Shown: positions 24,898-36,870, counted from the stretch's first letter. The stretch: 64,000 bases of DNA from Gymnothorax reevesii (GCA_029721435.1 CM056584.1:14581739-14645738); one strand, 5' to 3'. Notes: generated by a model from the letters alone, not told the origin. Program-made: numbers and translations.

Positions 24898-25600
24898 TTT
24901 CTCACAATTATGCAGATTTCAGAAGCACATTTTTTGCTGTCATACATTTCATTTCATGTATTGGCACGTATTCTTAATCAGAGACAGACCAGGAGGGCAG
25001 GCAGGCAGTCTATCCGGAAAATGCAGGTATAGCTCAGAAACAAACTATATCTTGATGGTGGCATATGATGCTCCAGAATTCTTGCATAACATTCCGCATT
25101 AATATTGCCCTTGCATATGAGCAAATCACTAATGTGCACTGACACACCGCCATACTACGATTGATGCTGGCTTGTGGACCAAAGGCTGATAGCAGCTTGG
25201 GTTTTCCTCATTGTCTTTGGCCTGAAGAGCACAGTGGCTGCTAATTCCTAAAACCATTAGAGATGTTCACTCGTTGGCTCATGATGCAGGCTTCCACTGA
25301 GCCACTGTCCTGCTCAGATCACGCTGAGCACAGAGGAATTGGCAGCACTTTAGGACAGAGTGTATATACCGCTTTGGCTTTGTATAGTAAAGTTTTAACA
25401 CATCTGTGGATGCAGGGGCACGTTCTTGACTGACAGATGAGCCGTAGTCCATTTTTGCTCTTGAGGGACTAGGCCTCTGTTTATACTATAACACAATTAG
25501 CTCACCTGTTCCGCATCACCGATTTCATATCACCTTATTATTGCAAATTTTCACATCATTATCAGTCCTGAGCTGCTGCTGCAGCACTTTGTTCAAGTCT
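24690..25600 (-). pseudogene. Tc1-like transposon relic, minus strand
   Basis: Left part GATACCAGTTAGTCAAGTCC matches the piece at 9,690. After a microsatellite, GGCAGGCAGGCAGTCTATCC marks the region after the catalytic glutamate, and CATTCCGCATTAATATTGCC is the complement of the 'GNINAE' region. ACACCGCCATACTACGATTG, GCTCAGATCACGCTGAGC and TTTTGCTCTTGAGGGACTAGG follow in the correct reverse order. There is no intact frame. The right end (25,455-25,560) equals the fragment at 11,225-11,340, placing both in one subfamily. Confidence 0.65.
24752..24896. repeat. compound (CA)n/(CG)n microsatellite
   Basis: About 145 bp of CA with interspersed CGCA, CCCA and GCAC units, inside the minus-strand Tc1 relic. 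Open frames with runs of VCVC or ARA here are artefacts. Confidence 0.95.
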
Positions 25601-26039
25601 GTTGCCGTCTCCAGAGAATAAGTATATTTTCTATTTTCAATAAAAACTAAATTCACAATTTAAAGCGTCAAATAATGTGTGAAGGTGTTTTCAATACAGT
25701 AGACGGTGAATGGACTCTTTAAAAACCACTCATTTTTTATTTTATTTGCATTTTTTCTTATAAATTGCTGACTTTTTCAAGGTGGAGGTTGCTCTTTTGG
25801 TCCCAGGAAATTGTGGATCTATGTATAAAAATGCTTGTAATTCTGTCCTCAAAACGAGGTGCTCAGGGATATTATGGTTCTGCTTTGGCTGCTGTCACCA
25901 TCACAGGTCCTTGATGTCAGCACGATAACAAACAGTTGTTTAGATAGTCACACTAAAATTGTTGTGATCAATCCTGGCGCATAGAGAATAAATGTTTTGT
26001 AAAAATTGCTGCAACTTGATAGTTGAGATGGGAATTGCA

Positions 26040-26560
26040 TGAGACTTTTGGTGTTCGCCCCTGGTACATATAGGTAGAACCCTATAGTTTTGTGTAACCC
26101 TGCAATCTTTCTTGTTTTGCCACCATCAGATCAAACTTTAGATTTCAAAATACAATAACTCAAACAGTTTTGATGCGTGATCATTTCTGGTGTATAAAAA
26201 AAGGCTTGTTTTTGAGTTGGTCATCCTAAGACCTTTGCTATAGTGCCACCACCAGGGCAAATTATTACTTTTTTAAAAATTGCAATAACTCATACAGGTT
26301 ACATGGGAGTCATGTCGAATCAGCTTTCAACACTCCTAGTGCACAGAGATAGACATTTTTGATTGTGATGGCTCAGTGATGTTCCTTGTAGTCCTACAAA
26401 TTTTATATTTCAAAATGCAATAACTCATTTGGTGTTCAGCGGAATCATAACACACTTTTAGCAGCTGTTTATGGCGCGCGGAGAAGGGGTGCTCTTGATA
26501 TTCCTCACCCTATGGCTAAATTTACCTTGAACACCCCTGAAGTCCAAAGTGGTTCTCCAC
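26040..26560. repeat. diverged tandem repeat, about 130-bp unit
   Basis: Three variants of the same block occur in series: AAAATACAATAACTCAAACAG (about 26,147), AAAATTGCAATAACTCATACAGG (about 26,275) and AAAATGCAATAACTCATTTGG (about 26,412). Each is preceded by a GCCACCA(C/T)CAG-like or CCTACAAATT stretch. The spacing is roughly 128 and 137 bp. I recall fish interspersed repeats of this style, with CAATAACTCA next to GCCACCACCAGG, but cannot name the family. Confidence 0.6.
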
Positions 26561-29500
26561 TTGATTTTCTGGGCCCTATCCTGTTGAACTTCCACAAGAC
26601 TAAATTATGAACTTCGCCCCACGGGAGAATGCTATCTTGGGAGTATGCACTGCTGTCATCCACAAGCAGCATTTGTCAAATTCATGCAATATTTTTTTTT
26701 AATAAAACCCTTAAATTAACACTGAAAGTCTACACTACAAGCAGAGCTTGATAATGTTGTTTCAAATGCACAGTGGTGGTATACAGCCAAAACGATGCCA
26801 CTTGCCACTGCCGAAATACATATATACCTGACACAAAGCCAACAAACAAAAATACACACCTGTTTAGAAGACCAAAGCATCCATTCATTCACCATACATT
26901 TTACTACTTTTTCTTCATTTGGAAATATTGCGATGGAACATGTTAGTATTAAAAAACATTAAAAAGGAGTCCTGCTGCAATAATGTTTTATGTTTCAGGA
27001 GAAAATGAGATGATTCAAGAAAAGACAAGCCATTTATAACGTTTTTTTTTTTTTTTAAACAGACTGACCATAAAGAAGGAGGTGTGAAGGGTTGTGTATC
27101 ACACAATAGCCAAGGTCACATCGGAGACACACGGCAGCTTTTGCGTGTCCCCGCAGAGAGACGATGACGGGAAACAAACAAAGAGATAATCACACACAAT
27201 CTCAGATTTTCCTTGTGCCAGCCCAGCTCTGCAGTCTCAGTAAAATGGCAGCCCGCAAAAACAAAACAAAACAAATCAAATCAAAAAAGAGTAAAAAGAC
27301 ATGGAAAACGATAACGTTCTCAAATCGTCAAAGAGAACTTTGGAGGTACCCATCCATAGTATCACCAGCTCTTCATTAAAAAAAAAATAAAAATCGCTTG
27401 GAACTCCTCTCTTTCTCCATAATAATGGCCTCTGGTGCTTGTCGAGTCCCTGCCAGACACACAGTCCGTTATCTGCTGTTATTGCTGGTGGGTTGGTTAT
27501 TAATTCCTAACTTGTCTTGAAAGCCATCAAACCAGAAATGGCAGACCACCTACTGAGGTTCAGCCTCAGGAAATGAACGAAGATCAATAAAACGATGGTC
27601 GGCCTTTTCGCAGATTAAAGCTTGAGAGCTGCATCCAGGCATCCGACGCTTAGCGACAAGTGTAAATGGAGATGGGCGAAACTACCACACTCTGGACTGC
27701 CAGCCAAATCGGCAAACTTCAAAGCGCCCACAAAAACAGCTTGAGCACTTTGACCCTCATTAGAGCTAATCTAAGCTCTTTGCCATCGCTTTTCCCCCCT
27801 GAATGATGGGAGGCAACGGTGGTTTTGGCAAGTGTGCCGCACTGAGCAGTCATACAGAACTTCCATGCCCATTTCCGTTTCTCAAGCCTACAGCACTGGA
27901 GCCTTCCTGCCTTCTCTCCTGTCCCGAATGAACTCTTTTGATGCAGCTGACTGGTACAGCTGCCAGGGAAAAGGGGGCAGGAAACAAGGAGCGCATTGTG
28001 GCCTCGTCTCGGACACACGCTGATGTTTCCACATCTGCCGCCCCAAGAATGGGCGGGGGTGGAGTCCTGGGGATACCAGGTTTTCCATGATGCCCCTAGG
28101 CAGTCACATGACTACAACAACAGCCACCAAGCCTCTTGCTTGTGTAAAGTAGCAATGGGCCAGAACAAGACCAAGAGAAGGTATTATTCCTAGTTATCCT
28201 ACATTGTTCCCCGTTCTCATCCACACTCATTTTGGCGAGATCTTCCTAGTATGAATTCCTCACAGTATAAAGACAAAGTGGTATGAATGAAACCGATGGG
28301 TCACATAGCTTATTTAACCTTGCCGAGACCTGTAGGGTTTATGCGGTTTCTTCAGAAATGGTAAACGGAGGGATATCAGTGCGGAGTATCAGTGTGGTCG
28401 AGCAAAGCAACAGTTTTAAAGTCACTTTGTAGTTCACTCTGGCTGGAGGTAGCAAATCAACCCAGCAAATAAACCACAGATGCAGTTTGCTGTCACAGTT
28501 AACTAGAAACAGAAGGGGCCAAATTGTCTTCTTTCACACTGCCACAGGTCAATGAGCAGTACCAAAACTACAGTGACCAAGAACACTCTGGAAAGATAAA
28601 GATAAAGATAATGAGTTAGTGAATTCAGCAAAATATGTACCTGACAATCTACCGCATCAGGTCTCTGCTCCATATCAATGCAATGAGTTCTATCTGACCG
28701 CACGTACATTTAAACAAAATTATTTTGATATGTTGCACTGTATCAAGGAGGTAAACAAAGGATGTCATAGCTGGTATGGGAATCACTTCTTATCAACAGA
28801 GGGAGTGATCCACTGCTGGCGAGCCACAGCCTTTGGAGATGTCAGCAGCAACACATTGGGCAATAATTTCCTGAAACGACCGCAAGAGACAAGGAATAAC
28901 TTCACAGTTTTTACTTTAGCTCAAAAAGAGGTATTCTCCCAAGGTACCAACTGAACGCTTTGCGATGTAATTTTTGAAATTTGCTAATTTAATGGGGTTT
29001 AAGCGGTGCACCAGGGATTGAAACTCCATGAGATGCTCATCAACTCCTTTGGTTACAAGTCTTTCACATATTTCAGTTTATTCAGCCTTCACTGCCAAAA
29101 AATACGACTTTCCTCATTGAAGCCCATTACAAATACAAATCTGACTTGATACTATGCCAGTTTGGACAATACTTTTAAATGGAAAATGTTCTTCTCTCCA
29201 AATACTAATTGTTTTTTTGAGCAGAACAGCGCTAATTCATTCCTTTAGGTATAGGTACTCAATATATCTGGTTCCAAAAACATGCAGTGTGCATGGGGGA
29301 ACATGCAAAAAAAAAAAAAAAAGCATGGCAGCTTCTATGTACTAAGGTCCCAAGGAACCAAGGAACTAGGAATTCACTGAGCAGGCAAGAAGTCTACTCC
29401 AGTTCTTATTCATCTAGTACATATAGTGGGTACGATTCATCCTCGTGGTTAAATACCAGGGTTATGCATTTGGAGAACAGGAGGAAAAAAAAAATCAGTC

Positions 29501-29611
29501 AATATAAAATATAAAGTTTCCATTTTTCTGGGCCCTTGATTTATGATTCAATGATTAAACTGATTCCCCACATTAGCAAAAAAGAAAAAAAACAAAGCTG
29601 GACCAAAAAAT
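26561..29611. other. mostly unique sequence
   Basis: No named repeat. The segment 27,410-27,860 is compositionally balanced, repeat-free and rich in short AT-core motifs, and might be a conserved non-coding element, but this cannot be judged from one sequence. No exon with convincing splice sites was found. Confidence 0.3.
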
Positions 29612-30707
29612 TTAAAGGAGCAGTATGTAAGTTTGTGGCCAAAACTGGTAGTGCGGTCACATTCAAAATAGTGCAGCAATAGTCCCCTCCTCCTCTCCCC
29701 CAGACGAGAGGTTGCCTGCTAGATTGTCGGATCCAGCAAGAACGTCTACTACACAGAGGTACCATGGCTACGTTTCAAAATCACCAATGATTTGCTCTGA
29801 CAGGGTTATGTTCAGGTCAGTTCAGAAAAGATCAAGGCTAATGACTAACTGACTTTAGCAATGGTCATATTGGTCAACTTGCTCGTTACTCTTCTGTGTG
29901 GATAGCCTACTATAGTCCATATTGTAATATGCGTAAAGAATGAATGAGGACTCATTTGACCGATGTACTGTCTCAATTACATTTCATGTTGCCATAATGG
30001 ATGTGCTAATGTTGGAACAGTTTCCACAGCGTCTCAGCATAAAGCCAGAGAAACGGACTAATAATGCGTTGCTAATGTCAGCAATGAAGAGCCACGGTTT
30101 TTATTTCTCAAACAATTTGTTACCCAGTCAGTTCGACGACCCGCTTGCACACGCACTAACGTACCATGAACAAACATACATAACGTTATTCGACTGTTGA
30201 GAATATTTGAAATATCTGTGCTTATATCAAATAGAATTAAGTTAGCCAAACTGAGCCGAATCTTACCTGCCCAGGCGAAAATTAGCAACTTCGGCGTCGG
30301 TCTTCAAATTCTTATCTGCTTTCAGCCGTCCATCTTTCAAAGGCACGTCCTGTACTGATCCTTCTTTTGTTTCGGAATCATAACGAGGCCTTTTAGGTTT
30401 AGTAACGTCAGACATTTGCGCTCTGAAAGCTCAGTGGTAACTGGCAACCTGGATGCCGAAACGCTACTGACTTTGTGATTGGGAGATACTGTAGGTGAAG
30501 GGCGGCGCAAACGGCCAAAACACAAAATGAAAACATAAACATTAGTTGTGGGCTGCAACTTCGGTTTTTTAATGAGAATATTCTGGCTGGACTAAGGTCG
30601 TCAGTGATATAAGTATTTGAAATTGACATCATTCCTGAATGTCTGGTGATATATCACGGCCATTTCATGATTAATCAACATACATTTTTTACATATCGCT
30701 CCTTTAA
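29612..30707. mobile_element. non-autonomous hAT-like element
   Basis: Inverted ends: the left begins TTAAAGGAGCAGTATGTAAG (29,612) and the right ends ACATATCGCTCCTTTAA (30,691-30,707), whose complement is TTAAAGGAGCGATATGT. The length is about 1.1 kb with no transposase inside. The left subterminal region (CAGCAATAGTCCCCTCCTCC) is also familiar from a common fish element. No clear 8-bp target duplication is left, so the superfamily is inferred from end sequence and size. Confidence 0.65.
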
Positions 30708-32429
30708 CACCCAAGCATAAACAAAATCTAATACATGCTCTGAAAAAACTTTAACTTTTTTTGAATCCTCGTAATCAAAGGTATAGTTAGCGATCATAAT
30801 CCACCAACTTTTTGTCAAAATCACCATATTTCTTCTCACTATCTGCAAGCTGTCAATTCTGAGAGCAGGCTGGAAAAAAATATCCGGTTTCAATACACAG
30901 CCTGGGCTCTGAATTTCAGCAGGTAAATCTGTGGCTCGGACCGAGCCATCAGAACTTGGGTCCACCCCCCACGCCCAGGGGCGGGTTCCTGCTCATGCAA
31001 AGGTCAGACACGGGGGGAGGGGCAGTAGCAGGTCGCGTAGCATGCGCTGTTAGAGTAGAGAGAGAGACACAGCATTGCAGCATTTGCGATGGCTGAAAAA
31101 CAGCCCAAGACAAAACCGTCAGTGGAACATAAATGAAAAACGAAGGCCTACGACTATGAAAGGTCGAAGACCCGAGTCAACATTGGTGTGGCTTTCCGAA
31201 GGTGGAAGGAACTCCTTGAATTGAAAAGTCTGAAAACGAACGCGGAGGTTGCCGTTTTTCTGCGGAACAGTTGAGCAACATTAGCTTTGCGGTGCTTCAC
31301 ACAACAGTAACAGCCGTCAGGCATCCATCATATTGTCTTTTCTGCCAAAATGTACCGTTGTTGCGATGTTGTCAATTTACAACAGCAGTCGAGTTGTGGG
31401 TACAGTTGTCTGATGGGTCAGCTAACCTTAGCTTCACAAATTGAATTTTTGGCTATGAGTTCTTGTGAATGTCTGACATTTTATGTAAGGAATCGACGGG
31501 GAATTGCGCAATCAAACGCTGTACATGTGTGCGACTAGATAGAATGAAATGAACCGCCTTCGTCTCAGCTTATTGTTTTGCTTGTACTGTCTCGCTTTGC
31601 GTGCATACAGTTGTAGCTGAACTGTTATACACCCACTGTTCTAGAAGAAATTTTGCTGTAAGCTCCTTATAACCATTTCTTCCAAAATGAAACAATTCCA
31701 ACAGCAAGCTACTAAATGAGCTCATAGCAGAAACACGCAAACGGTCTAAGCGTTGCTTGTGCGGAGCTCGCGAATCGATAACTTGTACCGGGAAAAATTT
31801 TGAATCCAGTTTCCACTTTTTCAGCTTGTAATTAGCCAGAATGATTTTTAAATGCATTCCTGACCGTAGTCTGTTCATGTACACAGACTCCTATTTTAGG
31901 CTCTGCACTGACAAGCATGCTTTAGCAGTTCTTTATATGGCAGGCTTATTATCACCTGTGCTACTTTTGTACAATACTACTAAACCTCGTTACATTACAT
32001 GACATTGCGCGTCCATGAACTTAGGGGGTGGACCCCAGGGCAGAGTATGAAAGGAGGGGTGGTTCTGTATTTGTTTACACTTCAAATATCAACAACTTCT
32101 CTACTCGTTTTCCCCCACATCGCTGACTACACCTTCAATATCCCAAAATGTTGTTTGCTACGTTCTCTTACCGATTTAAGTTTTGGTGAATCCAACTACC
32201 AATGCAGACACGTAATATCTACATTGATGGAGGGACATGCCAATGTTATTTTAGCGATAAAAAGCAAATGAGGTTTATTTTCAAGAATAGTGAAAAGTAT
32301 TCACATGCTGATTAGAATAAGTATTTCCCAATTACTTTTTACTAAACAGTTCCAGATTTTCATTCAAAATGAAAAATATAGGACATTTTAAACATGAGGG
32401 AACAAAAAAAAATTGAATGATAATTTAAT
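30708..32429. other. region with one exon-like ORF fragment
   Basis: Apart from the fragment at 31,089-31,274, no coding was recognised. GGGTCCACCCCC at about 30,960 and its complement at 32,021 form a short inverted pair 1.07 kb apart, without further similarity. Confidence 0.3.
31089..31274 (+). pseudogene. small basic ORF fragment, interrupted by one stop
   Basis: From an ATG (31,089) the frame reads MAEKQPKTKPSVEHK, then a TGA at codon 16 (31,134-31,136). It then stays open for 45 codons with ERSKTRVNIGVAFRRWKEL and LKTNAEVAVFLRNS, ending at TGA (31,272-31,274). The second half looks like real protein: regular amphipathic spacing, charged residues and no low complexity. I have an impression that similar 'TRVNIGVAF.RW' pieces recur in fish gene models, which would make it part of a multicopy element, but I cannot assign a domain or function. 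The stop could be a CGA-to-TGA change. There are no clear splice sites at its ends. Confidence 0.4.
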
Positions 32430-33620
32430 GTATCGAAGGAATAGGGCTATCCAACACTGACATCAATGAGCCAAAGCGTTATGACCCCTCACAGATGAAG
32501 TAAATAACCTTGATTATCTCATAACAATGATGTATGTCAAGGTCTTGGAACAGACATTAGACTATAAAGCAAACAGTCGGTTCACGTAGTAGAGGAATTT
32601 CATGTGCGAGAAATGGGGACTGATGTGACTGTGATAAGAGCAAAATCATCTTGGCATATCGACTGGGTAGAGCATCTTCAGCTCTGCTATTCTTGATGGG
32701 TGCTCCTAGTCAGCAGTGGTCAGCAGTGGTCAGCAGGGCTGGCTCATTTGGTAGAGGTGCTGCACAGCAGTGCAGAAGTGACCACCATGGCATCGTACCA
32801 ACATCAGCCCCTCCAGCGCTGACTGTGGCCAGCAGCCACTTGAAAGCAGAGCATAATTGGCTTCACACCACACTGGGATATAGGAGGGATTCTATTAGTT
32901 TAGGTTAGCATTGTTCCTTGCTCGAGCACCTCCTGCTGGCCATCCAGGCTCTTGTCAGCAAATTTCTAAGCAAGCACATTTTCCTCTTTCTGAGAATACG
33001 AGGTCTGAAGTTTCAAGTGTTTAGAACACTCAGTTGATTTTTTTTGGAGGACAACCACAAACCGTCAGTGCCCACCCAAGATGGCATAGGGGCATTTTTA
33101 TCTATATTTCACAGTTTGGATATTCCAGGTTCGGGTGGGATTATAGGGCCAAATTTCTTTCTTTAACAAACAAAGACAGCAGTGGTGAGCAATTAGCGAA
33201 CGGTTGAGGGAGAAACCATGAATCACAAGTGTCGAGCGCCCAGGGCTCATTAACATGCAAGAGCAACGAAGCCAATCCCAAGTGGTCCAAACTGACAGAA
33301 GGGCTACTTCGATACTAGTCGCAGAAAATTTTATTGATGGCTACCTGTGGAATGTATCAAAACACAATGCATCACTCTCTGCTGGTTGTGGGGCTTTGTA
33401 GCTGCAGACCAGTCATATTGCCCATTCTAACTCCTGTCCAAGCACTTATAATAGTCACAACAGCACTTGAACTGGACCTTTGGGCAGGGTAAGAGGGTCG
33501 CCTTCAGTGAGTCCAGTTTTCTTGAACATCATCTGCCAGGTACATGCACACCATTTGCTGAGGAAATCATTATATCAGGATGCACTGTGAAAATAAGATA
33601 ACCCCAGATCAGGGCATTTA
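32430..33620 (+). pseudogene. Tc1-like transposon relic with an internal insertion
   Basis: The leader (GTTATGACCCCTCACAGATGAAG, TGATTATCTCAT) and CATATCGACTGGGTAGAGCATCTTC (about 32,655, the RRLGQSIS helix) are typical of a fish Tc1 family distinct from the others in this window. GTCAGCAGTGGTCAGCAG marks the next segment. Similarity breaks off at about 32,730 and resumes at about 33,178 (GCAGTGGTGAGC). It continues through AATGCATCACTC, GCTGCAGACCAGTCATATTG (about 33,400) and CCATTTGCTGAGGAAATCATTATATCAGGATGCACTGTG (up to about 33,600). The catalytic region beyond is lost at the junction with the next Tc1. No open frame persists. Confidence 0.65.
32731..33177 (+). mobile_element. SINE-like insertion inside the Tc1 relic
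   Basis: The segment that interrupts the Tc1 starts GGCTGGCTCATTTGGTAGAGG, which resembles a tRNA A box, and continues into CCCCTCCAGCGCTGACTGTG, CATAATTGGCTTCACACCAC and GGAGGGATTCTATTAG. This ordered body suggests a tRNA-derived SINE. No B box is legible and the right boundary is uncertain. Confidence 0.45.
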
Positions 33621-33639
33621 AGTGGACAACAATTTAAAG

Positions 33640-35909
33640 TTTAGATGAAACAGTGCTTGAAACGATAAACTTCTGGTTTTGCCACCTTTTGCCGCAACAG
33701 TTGCAAAAAAATGGTTATGACAACTGCCAGGTCCGTCTTTCCCATCGCTGTGGAGGATTTTTGGTCAACTGCTCCTTTCAAAATTTCTTTAATGCAGACA
33801 TATTAGGGTTTTGAGTCTGAGCAACTTTTTTAAGATCCTAGCACAGCATCACAATGGGGTTCAAGTTAGGACTTTGATGAGACCACACAAATCTTAGTTT
33901 TTGATTGTTTGAGCCATTCTGAGGAGGACTGGCTCCTTTGCTTTAGACTGTTGTTTTTCTGTATAACCCAATTGGACTTGAGCTTCAGATCACAAACTGA
34001 TGACTGGACATTCTCCCTCAGGATTTTCCAATGGAGAACAGAATAGAGAGTACTGTGAATCATTACCCAAGCCCTGATGCAAAAAAAAGAAAATCATCCC
34101 CCACACCATCACACTACTGTTTGTACAAGGTTGTATTGTGGACTGCTGCTTTTACTTCATGTCAAATGTAACGGGATTGATATATTTCAAAAGTTTGACT
34201 TTCGACTCATCAGCTAGCAGAACATTATCCCAAAAGGTTAAGGGATCGCCAAGGTTTTTTTTGGCAAATGTGAGACACGTTTTTACAATCTTCCTATGTA
34301 GAATAAGTTTTTGGCATGCAACTTCCTTGTGGGTGGTCTTACAAAAGCTGATGGTGAGCTCATGAATGCTGGCCTTATTTAACATCCCTTCTATGTTTGT
34401 CTGTTTTTTTTTTTTGTGACTTCTTGCATAATGTGCCCCTGGAGGGATTTTGATGGGCCAGCCACTCCTTGGAGGATTCATCATAGTTTCAAGTCTTTTC
34501 AATTTGAAGATATTGGCTCTCAGTGTGATTCGCTGGAGTCCAAGAGCCAAATAAATGGCTTTGCAACCATTTCCAGACTGACCCATTCCCATACACTTTT
34601 GATGTTTTTTTTTTTTTTTTTGATTGCAGTGAGATCTTTTCCTCCAATCCATAGCAGAAACGTTGATTTAAGTAGAGCTAGTTTCAACAGGATTGGCAGT
34701 AGTTGAGCCTGGGTGCCTCTACTAATTTTGCCCACATCATCTCAATGGAGTTAAAATTAGGACTTTGATGAGATCACACAAATCTTCCTATTAGAGTTCT
34801 TGAGCCACACTGAGGTGGACTGGCTCTTCTGCTTAAGACTGTCATCTTTCTGTATAAACCACTTAGACTTGACCTTCAGATAACAGATTGATGACCATTC
34901 TCCTTCAGGAGTTTCAGATGGAGAATAGAGTACACGGTACCATGAATTATAACACTTCACCCAAGCATTGATGCAGAATACCATCCACCACACCATCACG
35001 CTACTGACTGTTAGTAACTATCCTTGTACTGTGAAATACTGTATTTGCCTTAGATCAGATGTAATGAGACATATATCTCTCAAAAAGTTTGACCTTTGAC
35101 TCAGTCGACGGAACGTAATCCAAAAAGGCTCAGGGGTCGTCAAGGTGTTGTTGGCAAATGTGAGACAAGGCCTCACATTCCTCCTGGTAAGTAGTGATTT
35201 TCAGCATGCAACTCTCTCATAAATATAATTTTGCGGTATTATGAACGCCAATGCTGGGATGGTGAACGCTGGCTGTATTTGCGGTTCCTTGCATGTTTGT
35301 TTGGGTTCTTTTGTGACTTTCTGGATAAGTTGTTGACGTGCTCTTGCAGGGATTTTGGTAGGCCAGCCACCCCTGGGAAGATTCATCATGATTCCAAGTC
35401 TTTTCAATTTGTAGATAATGGCTCTCACTGTGGTTAGCTGGAGTCCAAGTGCCTTCGAAATGGCTGTGGAACCCTTTCCAGACTGATATATTCCAATATG
35501 ATTCTTTCTCATCACTTCTGGACTTTCTTTTGATTGCAACACAGTGTGATGCCTTTTACCCCAATTTCATAGTGGAAAGATTTATTTAAGTGGAGTTACA
35601 TTCAACACGGTCGGCAGTAATCAAGCCTGGGTGGTTTGTAGTCTAATTTTGCACAATTATCAATTAAGTTGTTAAATTAGCACACAGAGTAACCAAGGGG
35701 GAAAATTATTTTTTTAAACAGGGCCAGGAGGGGTTGTTAACTTTATTTCATCAATAAATGAAATTATCATTAAAAACAGCACTTTTGTGTTCAATCAGTT
35801 TGTCTTTGCATGGTATCACATTTTGTTTGAAGATCAAATGAGCATGACAAATATGCAAAAAAGGAAGGAATCAGAAAGGGGGCAAGTACTTTTTCTCAGA
35901 ACTATAGAA
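33640..35909 (-). pseudogene. Tc1-like relic with internal tandem duplication
   Basis: Minus-strand Tc1 of the family with a right end of GGGGGCAAGTACTTTTTCTCAG. The left starts inside the coding 3' part (GCCACCTTTTGCCGCAACAG, about 33,682). The block from about 33,840 (CATCACAATGGGGTTCAAGTTAGG) to about 34,733 is repeated from about 34,735 (CATCATCTCAATGGAGTTAAAATTAGG) to about 35,650. Both halves carry the same ordered pieces: WLKQS-like, the DESK catalytic aspartate region, and the N-terminal helix. In copy one the helix reads GQSGNGCKAIYLALGLQRITL; in copy two it reads YQSGKGSTAISKALGLQLTTV. The copies have diverged substantially and are full of stops. No left inverted repeat remains. Confidence 0.75.
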
Positions 35910-36182
35910 TTGAAGCCTCTCTTTAACAATTATAGGCCTAAAAATCACACATGGGGAGATGGGATCGCAAGTCAAGCGTTGACTAGGGGGCTGCAATGCT
36001 GGAGGGAAGACGGTCCTCCAGACCAGGTTACTCTAACTGCCTTAACTGGCCAGTCTTGGATGTTTGGTTGGTGATAATTACATATTTTTGGTAAATAAAT
36101 TATATTCTCAAAAGTTGAGGTTCAGACTAAATAATAACTTTTGCAGCACAACCTCTCCGAGAATAATTCACCTGTCCTAACA

Positions 36183-36270
36183 TCAACAACAACAACAAAC
36201 ACATTACTACTAGTGCTAGTACTACTACACTACTACTACCATTACTATTACTACTACTACTACTACCTGT
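36183..36270. repeat. imperfect (ACA)n/(ACT)n triplet repeat
   Basis: CAACAACAACAAC passes into ACTACT-type triplets with interruptions. Confidence 0.9.
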
Positions 36271-36573
36271 GTAGTGTATATCAACTTAATAAAGAATATT
36301 GGGTAATTATCTTAAAATCATCTTAGATATTATGACCCGAGGCACTAAAGTCACAGATCCGGAAACCATTTAGTTGTGCACCTCAAACTTTTGTAGGCCT
36401 ACTGTAGCATGTGAACTAAATTGGTAGTTTAATAAATTACTTGGTTTTAAAACCAGGCAGCCAAGCAACGGTTTAGTTGCATGCCTGGGGTAGTGATAAA
36501 CTCAACAGACCCTTTTGGTTTAAGGGCGTGAAAAAGCGAGATTTGGAGAGCGCAAAAGCGCTGGACATTGTGC

Positions 36574-36870
36574 ATGGCAGAAGAAAATGTGGACACCGCT
36601 AACAAACTTGCAGTCAGCGAGAGGAGAGCAATCTCTCGACTCAAGGTTCATGAACCGAGACAGATATACAAAGATTTGGATGCATCACACTCAAAGCTCA
36701 AAAAGGCAGACTTAGTTGAAGAAATAATTGGAGAAAATGTCAGTTGTCAAAACAAACATTTTGCACATGACTGGCAAACCATCCTCATTTACTGCCCGCT
36801 CTCTCTCAACTACCACAATGTGGGTCACTTAAAATGTCCACACTCTAGGTTGACATGGTTTTCATTTTGA
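36574..36870 (+). CDS. small ORF of unknown function, possibly a gene or element fragment
   Basis: From an ATG at 36,574 the frame stays open for 98 codons. The first 60 residues look protein-like: MAEENVDTANKLAVSERRAI, then KVHEPRQIYKDLDASH and SKLKKADLVEEIIGEN. The last segment could be a SAP-like or amphipathic helix. After about residue 62 the composition turns random and the frame ends in cysteine- and histidine-rich noise, so a splice site or the end of a degraded exon may lie near 36,755. No family is recognised. No start context or promoter could be established. It may equally be chance. Confidence 0.25.
   Translation: MAEENVDTANKLAVSERRAISRLKVHEPRQIYKDLDASHSKLKKADLVEEIIGENVSCQNKHFAHDWQTILIYCPLSLNYHNVGHLKCPHSRLTWFSF

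Noticed and set aside
24690..24947. Cysteine/valine-rich frame
   Set aside because: Product of the compound CA microsatellite.
30957..32033. Inverted GGGTCCACCCCC pair as transposon ends
   Set aside because: Only about 12 bp match and no similarity extends inward or outward; no target duplication.
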